Shown here in pieces: positions 36,850 to 45,749 of a stretch of DNA of 64,000 bases. Under the pieces are notes generated by a model, which worked only from the letters and a program-made list of their open reading frames with translations, did not search any database and had not been told where the DNA came from. The stretch lies in contig NC_007802.1 in the NCBI RefSeq assembly GCF_000013565.1, forward strand, positions 310,001 to 374,000, written 5' to 3'. Both the position numbers and the translations under genes were made by a program. The DNA is from Jannaschia sp. CCS1. GTDB taxonomy: Bacteria; Pseudomonadota; Alphaproteobacteria; Rhodobacterales; Rhodobacteraceae. Numbering within the stretch: position 1 is the stretch's first letter; every line of letters begins with the position of its first letter.

Positions 36850-36988
36850 GGGCGTGGTTCCATCGTCTTGAGTGTCCCAAGCCAAATAGGGCCGCGATGT
36901 CGCGCCTGCAACCTCAGACCGCGCATCCGGTGCCATGTGACGTCACGGTGCACTTGCACCCGACGTTCACAAGCGCGATGCAGGGGGC

Positions 36989-37519
36989 ATGTATCCCTAC
37001 CTCAGATTTGGCGCGCTTGTGCTGCGCGAACGTCGCCTGCCTCCGATGGGCATCTATGACACGCACGCCATGCAGATGACCTGCCTGCCGGTCGATATCG
37101 ACGGGTTTCTGGAGATGAACAATGGCCGCATCCTGACCCTTTTCGATCTGGGCCGCTTCGCCCTGTCGATCCGCATCGGGTTGTTCGAGGTCTTGAAGGC
37201 GCAAAAATGGGGCCTTGTGGTGGCGGGCTCGACCGTGCGCTACAGGTCCCGCATCACGACATTCCAAACGTTTGAGATGCGGACGAGGTTCCTCGGCTGG
37301 GACCAGCGGTTCTTTTATCTGGAGCAGGCCATGTGGCGCGGGGACATCTGTTGCAACCATGCGCTTTTGCGGACCGGTGTGACCGCCAAGGGGCGATTGG
37401 CCCCGGTGGGCGATGTGGCAAAGGCGCTTGGTGTCGAAGGGGACAGCCCGCCGCTGCCCGCATGGGCGCAACGCTGGGCTGAGGCCGACGGGACACGGCC
37501 CTGGCCACCGGAATTCTAG
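36989..37519 (+). CDS. acyl-CoA thioesterase-like (THEM/4HBT) protein
   Basis: The 176-residue protein has the hot-dog-fold look: DIDGFLEMNNGRILTLFDLGR (quoted in part, about 36-55; the Asp and Asn match the catalytic loop of 4HBT-2 proteins), VVAGSTVRYRSRI and FLGWDQRFFYLEQ. It probably hydrolyses acyl-CoA or acyl-ACP. The substrate is unknown. M20 (37046) is a possible later start. Confidence 0.8.
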   Translation: MYPYLRFGALVLRERRLPPMGIYDTHAMQMTCLPVDIDGFLEMNNGRILTLFDLGRFALSIRIGLFEVLKAQKWGLVVAGSTVRYRSRITTFQTFEMRTRFLGWDQRFFYLEQAMWRGDICCNHALLRTGVTAKGRLAPVGDVAKALGVEGDSPPLPAWAQRWAEADGTRPWPPEF

Positions 37520-37570
37520 GGCGACGCTTAGCCGTGGACAAACCGGGCGCTGCAAAGGAAGGTTAATGTC

Positions 37571-38935
37571 ATGGACACCGTGCTTCCTTCCACAGCCACA
37601 GGCACCCGAAAACGCATCTGGGGCTGGTGGGCCTTTGACTGGGCGAGCCAGCCCTACAACACCCTTCTTCTGACCTTCATCTTCGGACCTTATGTGAACG
37701 AGCTTCTGGGCGACGGCACGCAGGCACAAACCGCCTGGGGCTACGGCGTCGGCACGGCGGGCTTCCTGATCGCGATATCGGCCCCGTTTCTGGGCGCGAT
37801 GGCAGATCTGTCGGGGCGGCGGATACCGTTCATCTGGCTGTTCTCGGTCATGTATTTCGTCGGATCTTATGGCTTGTGGTGGGCCGCGCCGGGGGATTTC
37901 AACCTGATGCTCACCTTGATCCTGTTCGCCATCGGGCTGATCGGGATGGAGTTCGCGACGATCTTCACCAACGCCATGCTGCCGACACTTGGGGGGCGGA
38001 ACGAGATCGGGCGGATCTCAGGCTCCGGGTTTGCCTGGGGCTATGTTGGCGGGCTGATCGCGCTGGTCCTGATGCTGTTTTTCTTCGCCGAGAATGCGGA
38101 AACCGGGAAAACCCTTCTGGGGCTCGATCCAATCCTTGGCCTTGACGCAGAAACGCGGGAGGGAACGCGCGCCGTCGGGCCGCTGACCGCGATCTGGTTT
38201 GGCATTGGCATGATCCCGTTCTTCTTGTGGGTGCGCGACACGCCATTGCCCGGTGCGGTGCCCATGGGTCAGGCCCTGCGCGGTGCCATGCCCGCCTTGA
38301 TGAAAACCCTGCGCCGACTGCCGTCGGAGAAGCCGTTGATGGCCTATCTGCTGTCGTCGATGTTTTACCGTGACGCGCTCAACGGCATGTACGTCTTTGG
38401 CGGTATCTATGCCTCGGGCGTTCTGGGGTGGAGCGTTGTGGATGTGGGCATTTTCGGCATCCTCGCGATCCTGACCGGTGCGTTTTTCTCCTGGCTTGGG
38501 GGGCGCGCTGACGGGCGCTTCGGGCCGAAACCCGTGATCGTGTTGAATGTCATTCTGCTGAGCTTCGTGGCGCTGGCCGTCGTGTTTGTCAGCCGTGACA
38601 GCGTGTTGGGCATCCCGGTCGCCGAGGGCTCGTCCTTGCCCGACATTGCCTTCTATATCCTTGGCGCGTTCATCGGCGCGTGCGGGGGTGCGCTTCAATC
38701 GTCATCGCGCACGATGCTGGTGCGCCAGGCCTATCCTGACCGCATGACGGAGGCGTTCGGCCTCTATGCGCTGGCGGGCAAGGCCACATCCTTCATTGCA
38801 CCGCTGTCCATCGGTGTGGTCACACAGATTTCAGGCAGCCAACAGGTGGGGGTTGTCCCGCTGGTTGTTTTGTTCACTATTGGCTTGATTTTGCTGTTTT
38901 GGGTCGACCCGCAGGGTCGCAAGACGAATGACTGA
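37571..38935 (+). CDS. MFS permease, UMF1/Atg22-like
   Basis: The 454-residue protein has about twelve helices. WGWWAFDWASQPYNTLLLTF at residues 17-36 is the N-terminal signature of the UMF1 (vacuole effluxer, Atg22-like) family. Relatives export amino acids; the substrate is unknown here. The coding sequence ends VDPQGRKTND, and those last codons are the first copy of a tandem array that continues for about 100 bases past the stop. Confidence 0.88.
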   Translation: MDTVLPSTATGTRKRIWGWWAFDWASQPYNTLLLTFIFGPYVNELLGDGTQAQTAWGYGVGTAGFLIAISAPFLGAMADLSGRRIPFIWLFSVMYFVGSYGLWWAAPGDFNLMLTLILFAIGLIGMEFATIFTNAMLPTLGGRNEIGRISGSGFAWGYVGGLIALVLMLFFFAENAETGKTLLGLDPILGLDAETREGTRAVGPLTAIWFGIGMIPFFLWVRDTPLPGAVPMGQALRGAMPALMKTLRRLPSEKPLMAYLLSSMFYRDALNGMYVFGGIYASGVLGWSVVDVGIFGILAILTGAFFSWLGGRADGRFGPKPVIVLNVILLSFVALAVVFVSRDSVLGIPVAEGSSLPDIAFYILGAFIGACGGALQSSSRTMLVRQAYPDRMTEAFGLYALAGKATSFIAPLSIGVVTQISGSQQVGVVPLVVLFTIGLILLFWVDPQGRKTND

Positions 38936-39036
38936 TCCCGCAGGGTCGCAAGACGAATGACTGATCCCGCAGGGTCGCAAGACGAATGACTGATCCCGCA
39001 GGGTCGCAATGCAAATGATTGATCCCGCAGGGTCGC
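38906..39036. repeat. 29-base tandem repeat array at the 3' end of the MFS gene
   Basis: Copies begin at 38906 (28 bases, inside the gene and ending on its stop), 38934, 38963 and 38992, with a partial fifth at 39021. The unit core is GATCCCGCAGGGTCGC, a short hairpin (CCC GCA GGG), followed by AAGACGAATGACT. Copies 2 and 3 are identical; copy 4 differs near its end. The unit is not a multiple of three and each copy carries a stop in the gene's frame. Confidence 0.9.
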
Positions 39037-39067
39037 GATACATTGAATTTCAGTTTGGAGACGCATT

Positions 39068-39970
39068 ATGAAACGCCTCTTTCCCTTTACATTGATGGTC
39101 CTCGCGGCCTGTAACACCGGCGGGCCGACCGTCCAGCTAGATGCCACCTTGTCGGGCAGTGAAGCGCGGCAATATTTCGGCGCGGAAACGCGGGGGTCCG
39201 GCGGGGCGAGTGAGGCGATTGGCTTCTATTCAAACGGGTGCCTTGCTGGCGGTGTCGAATTGCCGGAAACCGGCCCGACCTGGCAAGCCATGCGGCTGAG
39301 CCGGGACCGGAACTGGGGCCATACCGAACTGATCGACTATATCGAAACGCTGACGGCCAATGTCGCGCGCAACACGTCGTGGAACGGGCTCTATGTCGGC
39401 GATATGGCGCAGCCGCGCGGTGGGCCGATGCTGACGGGCCACGCAAGTCATCAAAGCGGCATTGATGTTGATATGTGGATGTTGCCAGCCCGCGATCTGA
39501 CCCTGACGGAGGAGGAGCGGGAGAACCTGTCCTCCATTTCCGTGCGCGCGAACCGAGGCGCTACGGTCAACGAAAACTGGACTGCGGATCATGCGGAGGT
39601 GCTGCGATTGGCGGCTAGTGATCCCCGGGTGGCGCGGATATTTGTCACCACTGGCGTGAAGGTCTGGCTGTGTCAGAATGTGGAGGGCGACCGCAGTTGG
39701 CTGTCGCACATCCGGCCCGCTAACGGGCACCACTACCATTTCCACGTGCGGCTCAATTGCCCTTCAGGCGACCGCAATTGTCAGAACCAACCATTGCCCC
39801 AGGGCGATGGATGTCAGGAAGCCTATGACCGCGCCGCCCGGATTATCAACCCGCCGCCCCCCGGCCCGCCCAACAATGATCCGCCCGTCGCCTCGCCACC
39901 GCGCGGAATGCGGGTCGCTTTGGGCGATATGCCCAACCAATGCGTCGGTGTGTTGAGCGGGTTGCAATAG
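39068..39970 (+). CDS. mepA: penicillin-insensitive murein endopeptidase MepA
   Basis: MepA cuts D-Ala-meso-DAP cross-links in peptidoglycan. The 300-residue protein starts with a lipoprotein-type leader (VLAAC, Cys15), then the LAS zinc peptidase domain: GHASHQSGIDVDMW (about 127-140, zinc His and Asp) and HIRPANGHHYHFHVRLNCP (about 217-235). A Pro-rich stretch follows near residue 270. It lies after the tandem repeat array. Confidence 0.92.
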   Translation: MKRLFPFTLMVLAACNTGGPTVQLDATLSGSEARQYFGAETRGSGGASEAIGFYSNGCLAGGVELPETGPTWQAMRLSRDRNWGHTELIDYIETLTANVARNTSWNGLYVGDMAQPRGGPMLTGHASHQSGIDVDMWMLPARDLTLTEEERENLSSISVRANRGATVNENWTADHAEVLRLAASDPRVARIFVTTGVKVWLCQNVEGDRSWLSHIRPANGHHYHFHVRLNCPSGDRNCQNQPLPQGDGCQEAYDRAARIINPPPPGPPNNDPPVASPPRGMRVALGDMPNQCVGVLSGLQ

Positions 39971-40094
39971 GCGGCCACGCCTGCGCACCCGGCGCCCGGA
40001 TCACGTATCGCCGGAAGGTACGGAATCCATGCCTGCCAGCAAGCCGGTCGGAGTGGTATTGAGCTCAAATTATTTTTAATGATGAGCTTATAAA

Positions 40095-40715
40095 ATGAAA
40101 CATATCTCCCTGGCCGCTTTGGCCCTTCTTATGGCGGCCCCAGCCTCCGCAGGCGGGGTGGTTGACCCCGCCCCCCTTGATCCTGTCATCATCTCGCAAC
40201 CCGATCACGACTGGACTGGCTTTTACGCCGGTGCGCAGCTTGATCTGGTCGCCAACGCCGAAACGACATTGGAGCCGTTTGGCCAGCTGATGAGCTTTAA
40301 TGGCGAACTTGCGGGGCTTTTTGCCGGCTATCGCTACGACTTTGGCGACATCGTCCTTGGCGGTGAGATCGACTACATGCGCGGCACCTATGATGTGGAT
40401 GAGATCGCCCCAAACATCCTGCTCCTGTCGCCGGAAGTTGACGTTGAATTGCTGCGTGCGGGGATCGAGGTCGGGTATGATCTTGGCGATTTTCTGCCCT
40501 ATGCGACTGCCGGATATGCGCACCTGACGCTGGACTATGGCGGCTTTGGTGAGGATAGCGGCGACGGCTGGTTTGCGGGCATCGGTGCCGACTACCGTGT
40601 CAGTGAAAATGTCACTGTCGGGGCCGAGCTTCTGCATCATCAATTCGAGTTCAACGACTTCGGATTGCAGCACGAGCTGACCACCGTTGGCATCAACGTC
40701 GCCTTCACGTTCTGA
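40095..40715 (+). CDS. outer-membrane beta-barrel protein (first paralogue)
   Basis: The 206-residue protein has a signal peptide (cut near ASA-GG), a DWTGFYAGAQLDLV first strand (about 36-49) and alternating strands ending in NVAFTF, an aromatic C-terminal residue typical of outer-membrane barrels. It resembles the Omp25/RopB-like porin-family of small barrels. A second, related gene follows 178 bases downstream. AAATGAT and AT-rich DNA lie before the start. Confidence 0.82.
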   Translation: MKHISLAALALLMAAPASAGGVVDPAPLDPVIISQPDHDWTGFYAGAQLDLVANAETTLEPFGQLMSFNGELAGLFAGYRYDFGDIVLGGEIDYMRGTYDVDEIAPNILLLSPEVDVELLRAGIEVGYDLGDFLPYATAGYAHLTLDYGGFGEDSGDGWFAGIGADYRVSENVTVGAELLHHQFEFNDFGLQHELTTVGINVAFTF

Positions 40716-40893
40716 ACGCCGCTGCGGCGCGCGGAGCCCCTGAGACGCGCGCCGTTTTGCGGGCTGAATCAGGCTGTGACGCGCGGGCCACAGCATCGGC
40801 CTGCGCGTCTACTTTTCCCACGCCTTTCATGATGATCTTGCTATACTGCCGTCAGGACGTAGAGGCACGTCGAGCACATAATGGAGTTCATCA

Positions 40894-41484
40894 ATGAACC
40901 GCTTTCTTCTGCCATTGCTTGCGATGGCATTCGCTTCCCCTGTGGCAGCGCAAAGTAGCCTTCCGAGTTCGGAGGGCGGTTGGGCCGGAGGCCATCTTGG
41001 CATTCAGCTTGGTATGCCAATCAGCAGTTCCCTCACCTTTGACAGCGCACCTGGCATTGAGTCGGAGTTGGATGGCATGTCTGGTGGCGTTCAGATCGGA
41101 TTTCGACGCCAGACGAACGCCTTCGTTTATGGCGGCGAGGCTGCGTTTCTGGTGTCAGAGCCGGTGATTGAACAAATGGGCGCGCCCGATGTGGATGTCC
41201 GGGTGACGACCACGCGTCTCGGCGCTCAGGCGGGGTATGATCTGGGCCGCTTCCTGCCCTATGGCACCCTTGGCGTCGCGCGGATGACGTTCCAAGACAC
41301 TGTCGGGTTCGGCGATACGTCGTCTTTCGGGACGTTTGCGGGGCTTGGCGTCGAATATCAGTTGGGGGAATCGACATCTGTCGGACTGCAGGCCGTCCGC
41401 GAGAATTTCGAGAACTTCAATGAGGGCGCGGATATCAACGTGACCCAGACGAACGTGAGCGTTCAGTTCAACATTCGCTACTGA
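40894..41484 (+). CDS. outer-membrane beta-barrel protein (second paralogue)
   Basis: The 196-residue protein has a signal peptide (cut near VAAQS), a GGWAGGHLGIQLG first strand, and repeats the pattern of its neighbour (VRVTTTRLGAQAGYDLGRFLPYGTLGVARM against EVGYDLGDFLPYATAGYAHL, here shared in the core GYDLG-FLPY). It ends NVSVQFNIRY. Probably an Omp25-type barrel made by duplication of the upstream gene or vice versa. Confidence 0.82.
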   Translation: MNRFLLPLLAMAFASPVAAQSSLPSSEGGWAGGHLGIQLGMPISSSLTFDSAPGIESELDGMSGGVQIGFRRQTNAFVYGGEAAFLVSEPVIEQMGAPDVDVRVTTTRLGAQAGYDLGRFLPYGTLGVARMTFQDTVGFGDTSSFGTFAGLGVEYQLGESTSVGLQAVRENFENFNEGADINVTQTNVSVQFNIRY

Positions 41485-41542
41485 ACCCTGCCCGTCATCA
41501 GATGAACCCGGCGCACCCCTGATCAGGTGCGCCGGTCGTTCT

Positions 41543-42382
41543 CTATCGCCCCGGGATCTCGCCGCGTTTGCCCGAAAGGGTCCAGCCGTCGATCACATCC
41601 AGCGCGTCCTGAGCCGTTTCCACGAACCGAAACAGGTTCAGGTCCTCGGCCGAAATCGTTCCCGCACGCACCAGCGCATCCCAGTTGATGATCTCGCGCC
41701 AGAAAGCCTCTCCGAACAGCAGGACGGGGACCTGCTCCATCCGCCCGGTCTGGATCAGGGTCAGCGCCTCGAATGTCTCGTCCATGGTGCCAAAGCCACC
41801 GGGAAAGACGGCGATGGCCTTGGCGCGCATCAGGAAGTGCATCTTGCGGATCGCGAAGTAGTGGAAATTGAAGCACAATTCGGGCGTGATGTAGTGGTTC
41901 GGCTCCTGCTCGTGCGGGAGCACGATGTTGAGCCCGATGGAACAGCCGCCCGCATCCTGTGCGCCGCGATTGCCCGCTTCCATTACCCCCGGGCCGCCAC
42001 CGGTGACGACAACATTTTCAGTGCAATTGCTGGCGACGGACCGCTCCGTGATCGCATGGGCGAATGCTCGCGCCTCCTCATAGTATTTCGACATGTCTCG
42101 CAAGGCATCGCTGCGTGCGCCGTCGCGATCCTCAGGCCGCGGAATGCGCGCGCCCCCGAACAGAACAATGGTTGATTTGATCCCGTGTTCATCCAGTCCC
42201 AGTTCGGGCTTGAGCAGTTCAAGCTGCAACCGCACCGGCCGCAACTCGTCGCGACACAGGAAATCCGGATCGGCGAAGGCGAGCCGGTAGGCAGGTGATT
42301 GCGCCTGCGGGGTGTCGGGCAAGGTCTTGGCGTATTCGATGTCCTGATGGGCATCGCGGAACGGTTTACGGTCGTCTTTCAT
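41543..42382 (-). CDS. LOG family protein (TIGR00730)
   Basis: The ATG at 42382 follows CGGAGG; a longer frame to 42496 lacks such a site. The 279-residue protein has VLFGGARIPRP, VVTGGGPGVMEAGNRGA and the PGGFGTMDE motif (about 188-196) of LOG/lysine decarboxylase-like nucleotide hydrolases. Characterised relatives split cytokinin or purine ribonucleotide monophosphates. It is convergent with the beta-barrel gene. Confidence 0.85.
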   Translation of the reverse strand: MKDDRKPFRDAHQDIEYAKTLPDTPQAQSPAYRLAFADPDFLCRDELRPVRLQLELLKPELGLDEHGIKSTIVLFGGARIPRPEDRDGARSDALRDMSKYYEEARAFAHAITERSVASNCTENVVVTGGGPGVMEAGNRGAQDAGGCSIGLNIVLPHEQEPNHYITPELCFNFHYFAIRKMHFLMRAKAIAVFPGGFGTMDETFEALTLIQTGRMEQVPVLLFGEAFWREIINWDALVRAGTISAEDLNLFRFVETAQDALDVIDGWTLSGKRGEIPGR

Positions 42383-42517
42383 AGGGCCTCCGGGCACATT
42401 TCGATTGATCCTATCGTGGACAGTGCCAGGCCCCAAGGGGCGAAACGCGCGCGGTTGTTCAACCCAGATGGCTGCACGAAGGCGCATCCCGGGCAATACG
42501 GGCCGGTCTCGAAGAGG

Positions 42518-42925
42518 TTACTGGACGGCCCAGGCCTCCATCGCCTGGCTGCGCGATGCGTTGAACAGGGTCAGGAAGTCGCCGTCATAGCGCACCGGGA
42601 TGCAGGCCCCATTTGCATAGGCGGCGACGGGGCCGGTGAAGCACATCTGCACGCTCGGCTCGACCGTGCGCCAGGTGCCGAAGGATTGCTGGTTGCCGGT
42701 GGATACGGTGTATGTGCCGTCGGACCAAAGGTTCAGGGCCTGCCCGGTTTGCGGATTGACGAACGCTTGGCCCGCGACGCTACCTGCGAGCGATCCCGCA
42801 GACGGTGTGGTGGGCGCGGGTCCGCCCGCCTGGGGGCCGACAGGCACGGCAACGCAGCCAGCCGAAAGAAGGAGTGCGCCGCACAGCGCCGAAAGTGAGA
42901 GTTTGGACAATGTGTTACTTCCCAT
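42518..42925 (-). CDS. small lipoprotein of unknown function
   Basis: The ATG at 42925 starts a 135-residue product with a hydrophobic leader and lipobox LSAGC (Cys about 24). The mature part has a Pro/Ala/Gly-rich linker followed by GTWRTVEPSVQMCFTG and a compact end with two further cysteines. The longer frame to 43009 adds a basic tail and is rejected. No family is recognised. Confidence 0.65.
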   Translation of the reverse strand: MGSNTLSKLSLSALCGALLLSAGCVAVPVGPQAGGPAPTTPSAGSLAGSVAGQAFVNPQTGQALNLWSDGTYTVSTGNQQSFGTWRTVEPSVQMCFTGPVAAYANGACIPVRYDGDFLTLFNASRSQAMEAWAVQ

Positions 42926-43094
42926 GATGTGTTTTGGATGACCCTGCGTCAGCGCCGCTGCGAAAGCAAGCTGGCTTACGGACCGAGAGGGGCGCCGCGA
43001 TACGCGCACCAGAAACCGCGCTGCGTTGCATCACGCCGTCCCACGCACTATAGCCGCATCAAATTTGAACCGCACCACATCGGGAGCCGCATCC

Positions 43095-43922
43095 ATGTCG
43101 AACGCTCAGCTAGAGACCGCTATCGAGGCCGCATGGGAGGCCCGTGATACGATCACCCCCGCCACCATGGGCGAGACCCGTGAAGCGATTGAAGATACGC
43201 TGGCCGCTTTGGACGGCGGCACGCTGCGTGTGGCCGAGAAGCAGGACAGCGGCGACTGGCATGTGAACCAATGGGCCAAGAAGGCGGTGCTTCTGGGCTT
43301 CCGCCTGAAAGATATGGAGATGCAGGGCGGCTCCGCGCAGGGCGGCAGCTGGTGGGACAAGGTCGACAGCAAATGGGCCACCTGGGGCGATAATGAGTGG
43401 GGCGCCGCAGGCTTCCGTGCCGTGCCCAACTGCGTCGTGCGCAAGTCCGCCTATATCGCGCCCGGCGTGGTGCTGATGCCGTCGTTTGTGAACCTCGGCG
43501 CCTATGTCGATAGCGGCACGATGGTCGACACCTGGGCCACCGTCGGCTCCTGCGCGCAGATCGGCAAGAACGTGCATCTCTCGGGTGGCGTCGGCATCGG
43601 CGGCGTGTTGGAGCCGATGCAGGCCGGCCCCACGATTATTGAGGACAATTGCTTCATCGGCGCGCGCTCGGAAGTCGTGGAAGGCTGCATCGTGCGCGAA
43701 GGCTCCGTCCTTGGCATGGGCGTCTTTATCGGCCAGTCGACCAAGATCGTGGACCGCGAGACCGGCGATGTGATGTATGGCGAAGTGCCGTCAGGGTCCG
43801 TTGTCGTGGCGGGCTCCCTCCCGTCCAAGAACGGCGTGAACCTTTACTGCGCGGTCATCGTGAAGCGCGTGGATGAGAGGACGCGCTCCAAAACCTCCAT
43901 CAACGAGCTGTTGCGCGACTGA
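43095..43922 (+). CDS. dapD: 2,3,4,5-tetrahydropyridine-2,6-dicarboxylate N-succinyltransferase
   Basis: DapD adds a succinyl group in the lysine/meso-DAP pathway. The 275-residue protein starts at ATG 43095 ([15 protein letters not shown]) and has a helical N-terminal domain, a left-handed beta-helix of hexapeptide repeats ([20 protein letters not shown] and [15 protein letters not shown]) and a C-terminal cap ending TSINELLRD. The longer frame from 43026 is not supported. The pathway partner dapE lies 3.7 kb downstream. Confidence 0.94.
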   Translation: MSNAQLETAIEAAWEARDTITPATMGETREAIEDTLAALDGGTLRVAEKQDSGDWHVNQWAKKAVLLGFRLKDMEMQGGSAQGGSWWDKVDSKWATWGDNEWGAAGFRAVPNCVVRKSAYIAPGVVLMPSFVNLGAYVDSGTMVDTWATVGSCAQIGKNVHLSGGVGIGGVLEPMQAGPTIIEDNCFIGARSEVVEGCIVREGSVLGMGVFIGQSTKIVDRETGDVMYGEVPSGSVVVAGSLPSKNGVNLYCAVIVKRVDERTRSKTSINELLRD

Positions 43923-43995
43923 CCCCTCGCCCTTCCCGTCGCGCCGCCGTTTCAGCTAAGGTGGCGCTCAAACATCACTGATGAGGAGACGAGAT

Positions 43996-44247
43996 ATGCA
44001 GGGTCTTGGATTTTTTGCGGCCATCATCGTCGGCGGCCTCGCCGGTTGGATCGCGAGCCGTTTCATGGGGGCGAATACGGGGATCATCCTCAATATCATC
44101 CTCGGCATTGTCGGGGCGGTGGTGGCGAACTTCCTCTTCGGGTTGATCGGGCTGGCCCCCTCGGGTGGCTGGATCATGCAAGGGTTCGTGGGCTTTGTCG
44201 GGGCCTGCATCCTGATCGCGGGCCTGCGCATGGTGCGGGGACGCTAG
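43996..44247 (+). CDS. GlsB/YeaQ/YmgE family membrane protein
   Basis: The 83-residue protein has three hydrophobic segments with the family's GLAGWIASRFMG, ILGIVGAVVANFLFG and ILIAGLRMVRG blocks. These are called transglycosylase-associated proteins, but the biochemical role is not settled. GAGGAGAC precedes the ATG. A GGGGCGCGGCCCC inverted repeat follows its stop. Confidence 0.85.
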   Translation: MQGLGFFAAIIVGGLAGWIASRFMGANTGIILNIILGIVGAVVANFLFGLIGLAPSGGWIMQGFVGFVGACILIAGLRMVRGR

Positions 44248-44311
44248 GGGCGCGGCCCCGAACGCCTCTGCCGACTTGACAGGCAACCCCCACCTGCGCC
44301 ATCCGCGCGGG

Positions 44312-44683
44312 ATGACGGAAAACGAACCAAAGAAACCCAAAAAGGCGAAAGCCATCCACCAGGTGTTTACGCTTCTGGTGGAGGTCGGGCGCAAGGCCGG
44401 GGACGGCTTGCCGAAGAACGCCACCGGGGCGGGGCTGTTGTGCTTCGCCTCCGGCGTGGATGAGGCGGAAGCCGTGCGTGAAACGGTTGCCGTGCTGAAG
44501 CAGGCGGACCTAGCTCCACTGGATGTGACCGGTTACGGGTCCCTGGCGGACCGGGAGCATCAGGGCGATGAGATCAGTGATGAGGAACGGCAGCTGATGG
44601 AGCGTGCGCGCGCCGAAAACTCTGTCGTCGTGGTACAGATGACGCCATTCTACGGCGATGGACCTGACCCGGCTGAGGCCTGA
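44312..44683 (+). CDS. conserved-looking hypothetical cytoplasmic protein
   Basis: The 123-residue product begins TENEPKKPKKAK, a lysine-rich tail, then an alpha/beta-looking core with HQVFTLLVEVGRKAGDGLP and ENSVVVVQMTPF, and an acidic end. No signal peptide or membrane segment. The start at 44312 is chosen over 44276. No family is recognised. It is convergent with a Hint-domain gene, four bases apart. Confidence 0.6.
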   Translation: MTENEPKKPKKAKAIHQVFTLLVEVGRKAGDGLPKNATGAGLLCFASGVDEAEAVRETVAVLKQADLAPLDVTGYGSLADREHQGDEISDEERQLMERARAENSVVVVQMTPFYGDGPDPAEA

Positions 44684-44687
44684 TCCC

Positions 44688-45734
44688 TCAGGCCGCCCGA
44701 GCGTGGGCCGTCACCAGTGCCCGCGCCGCGGCCCGATCCAGCAGCGGCAGCGATGGCGTGACATCGGACAGGACGGGGCAGGCCGCCTGGCTGATCTGGC
44801 GACCGCCCAGGGCCATCACATCGCCCAGATGTGCCGTTTCCATCGGGCAGTTCTCGACCAATAGACAAGCCGGATCATCCAGCATCAGGTGATAGAAGAT
44901 CCGCATCGGCTTGGTGCGGTCGCGCACCACCGCGCGGCCTGTGGCCAGATCCGCGGCACTGGCCAGCACGGCGTCGGTCCCGCAGAGGTAATCAACGATG
45001 GGGCCCGTTTGCAGAAGCCGGGTCTGGGGCGTGACCACAAGATCGCGGCGCAGCCCGAAATAAGGGGCGCGCAGTCGGATTGGCGCGGTGCGTCCGAGGC
45101 ATAGCCGGGGACGCGCTTCGATCCAGCGCAGGGGATGGGGCGTGCCTTGACTGTCCAGCAACTCATCTCCGGGGCGCAGCGTCTCGATCGCGCGGGCGCC
45201 GTCAACGGTCGCGATCAAAGCCCGCCCTTCGATGCCGGGCAGGTCTGTCGCCGACATGGCGCTTGCCGCGACCGCAGCCACATGGGCGATGGACAAGAAG
45301 CCGTCGGACCGGGGCAATGCGTCACCGAGGGTCGATTGAATGGCAAGGCCCGAGCGAAGGATCTGCACGCGATCCTGATCGAAGTTGGTGACCTCGAACA
45401 CATCATCGCGGCCTTTGGCGCAGGCGATATAGCGCACGCCAAGGGTCTCGCCCGGGCGCAATGTGCCCGGCTCCGTGCACAGATCGATTTCCCCATGCAA
45501 CAACCGCACGGACCCGTCGGGGATCAGATAAAGGCTGATCGCACGATCTCCACCTGCTGCGCCCTGCCACAGGCGCAAAGGGATGTCGCGCACAACACCG
45601 CGACCGCGACGGGGCGCGGGCCTGCGCGGCACGATCAGCTCCAGCCACAAGGTCAGGGCGCGCAACGGCGCGGTTTGCACGACCGGCGGGGACCGAAAGG
45701 CCCGTCCCTCATTCCATATGGCTTGCCAGGACAT
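44688..45734 (-). CDS. Hint-domain protein, degenerate
   Basis: The 348-residue protein has a central Hint-like domain (about residues 165-300): ALIATVDGARAIETLRPGDE matches the Hint start region, and RRDLVVTPQTRLL matches the second Hint block, but the nucleophile cysteine position carries Gly-Arg instead and the block-B His is Gln. Self-cleavage is therefore doubtful. It follows directly a complete Hint protein on the same strand, so it may be an assistant or a decayed copy. Confidence 0.75.
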   Translation of the reverse strand: MSWQAIWNEGRAFRSPPVVQTAPLRALTLWLELIVPRRPAPRRGRGVVRDIPLRLWQGAAGGDRAISLYLIPDGSVRLLHGEIDLCTEPGTLRPGETLGVRYIACAKGRDDVFEVTNFDQDRVQILRSGLAIQSTLGDALPRSDGFLSIAHVAAVAASAMSATDLPGIEGRALIATVDGARAIETLRPGDELLDSQGTPHPLRWIEARPRLCLGRTAPIRLRAPYFGLRRDLVVTPQTRLLQTGPIVDYLCGTDAVLASAADLATGRAVVRDRTKPMRIFYHLMLDDPACLLVENCPMETAHLGDVMALGGRQISQAACPVLSDVTPSLPLLDRAAARALVTAHARAA

Positions 45735-45749
45735 CGTGGATCCCGCGCC

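Noticed and set aside
38906-39036. CRISPR-like array at the MFS gene end
   Set aside because: Copies abut with no spacers.
38764-39147. Minus-strand frame with repeated DQSF..RPCG peptides
   Set aside because: Only the tandem repeat read antisense; not a repeat protein.
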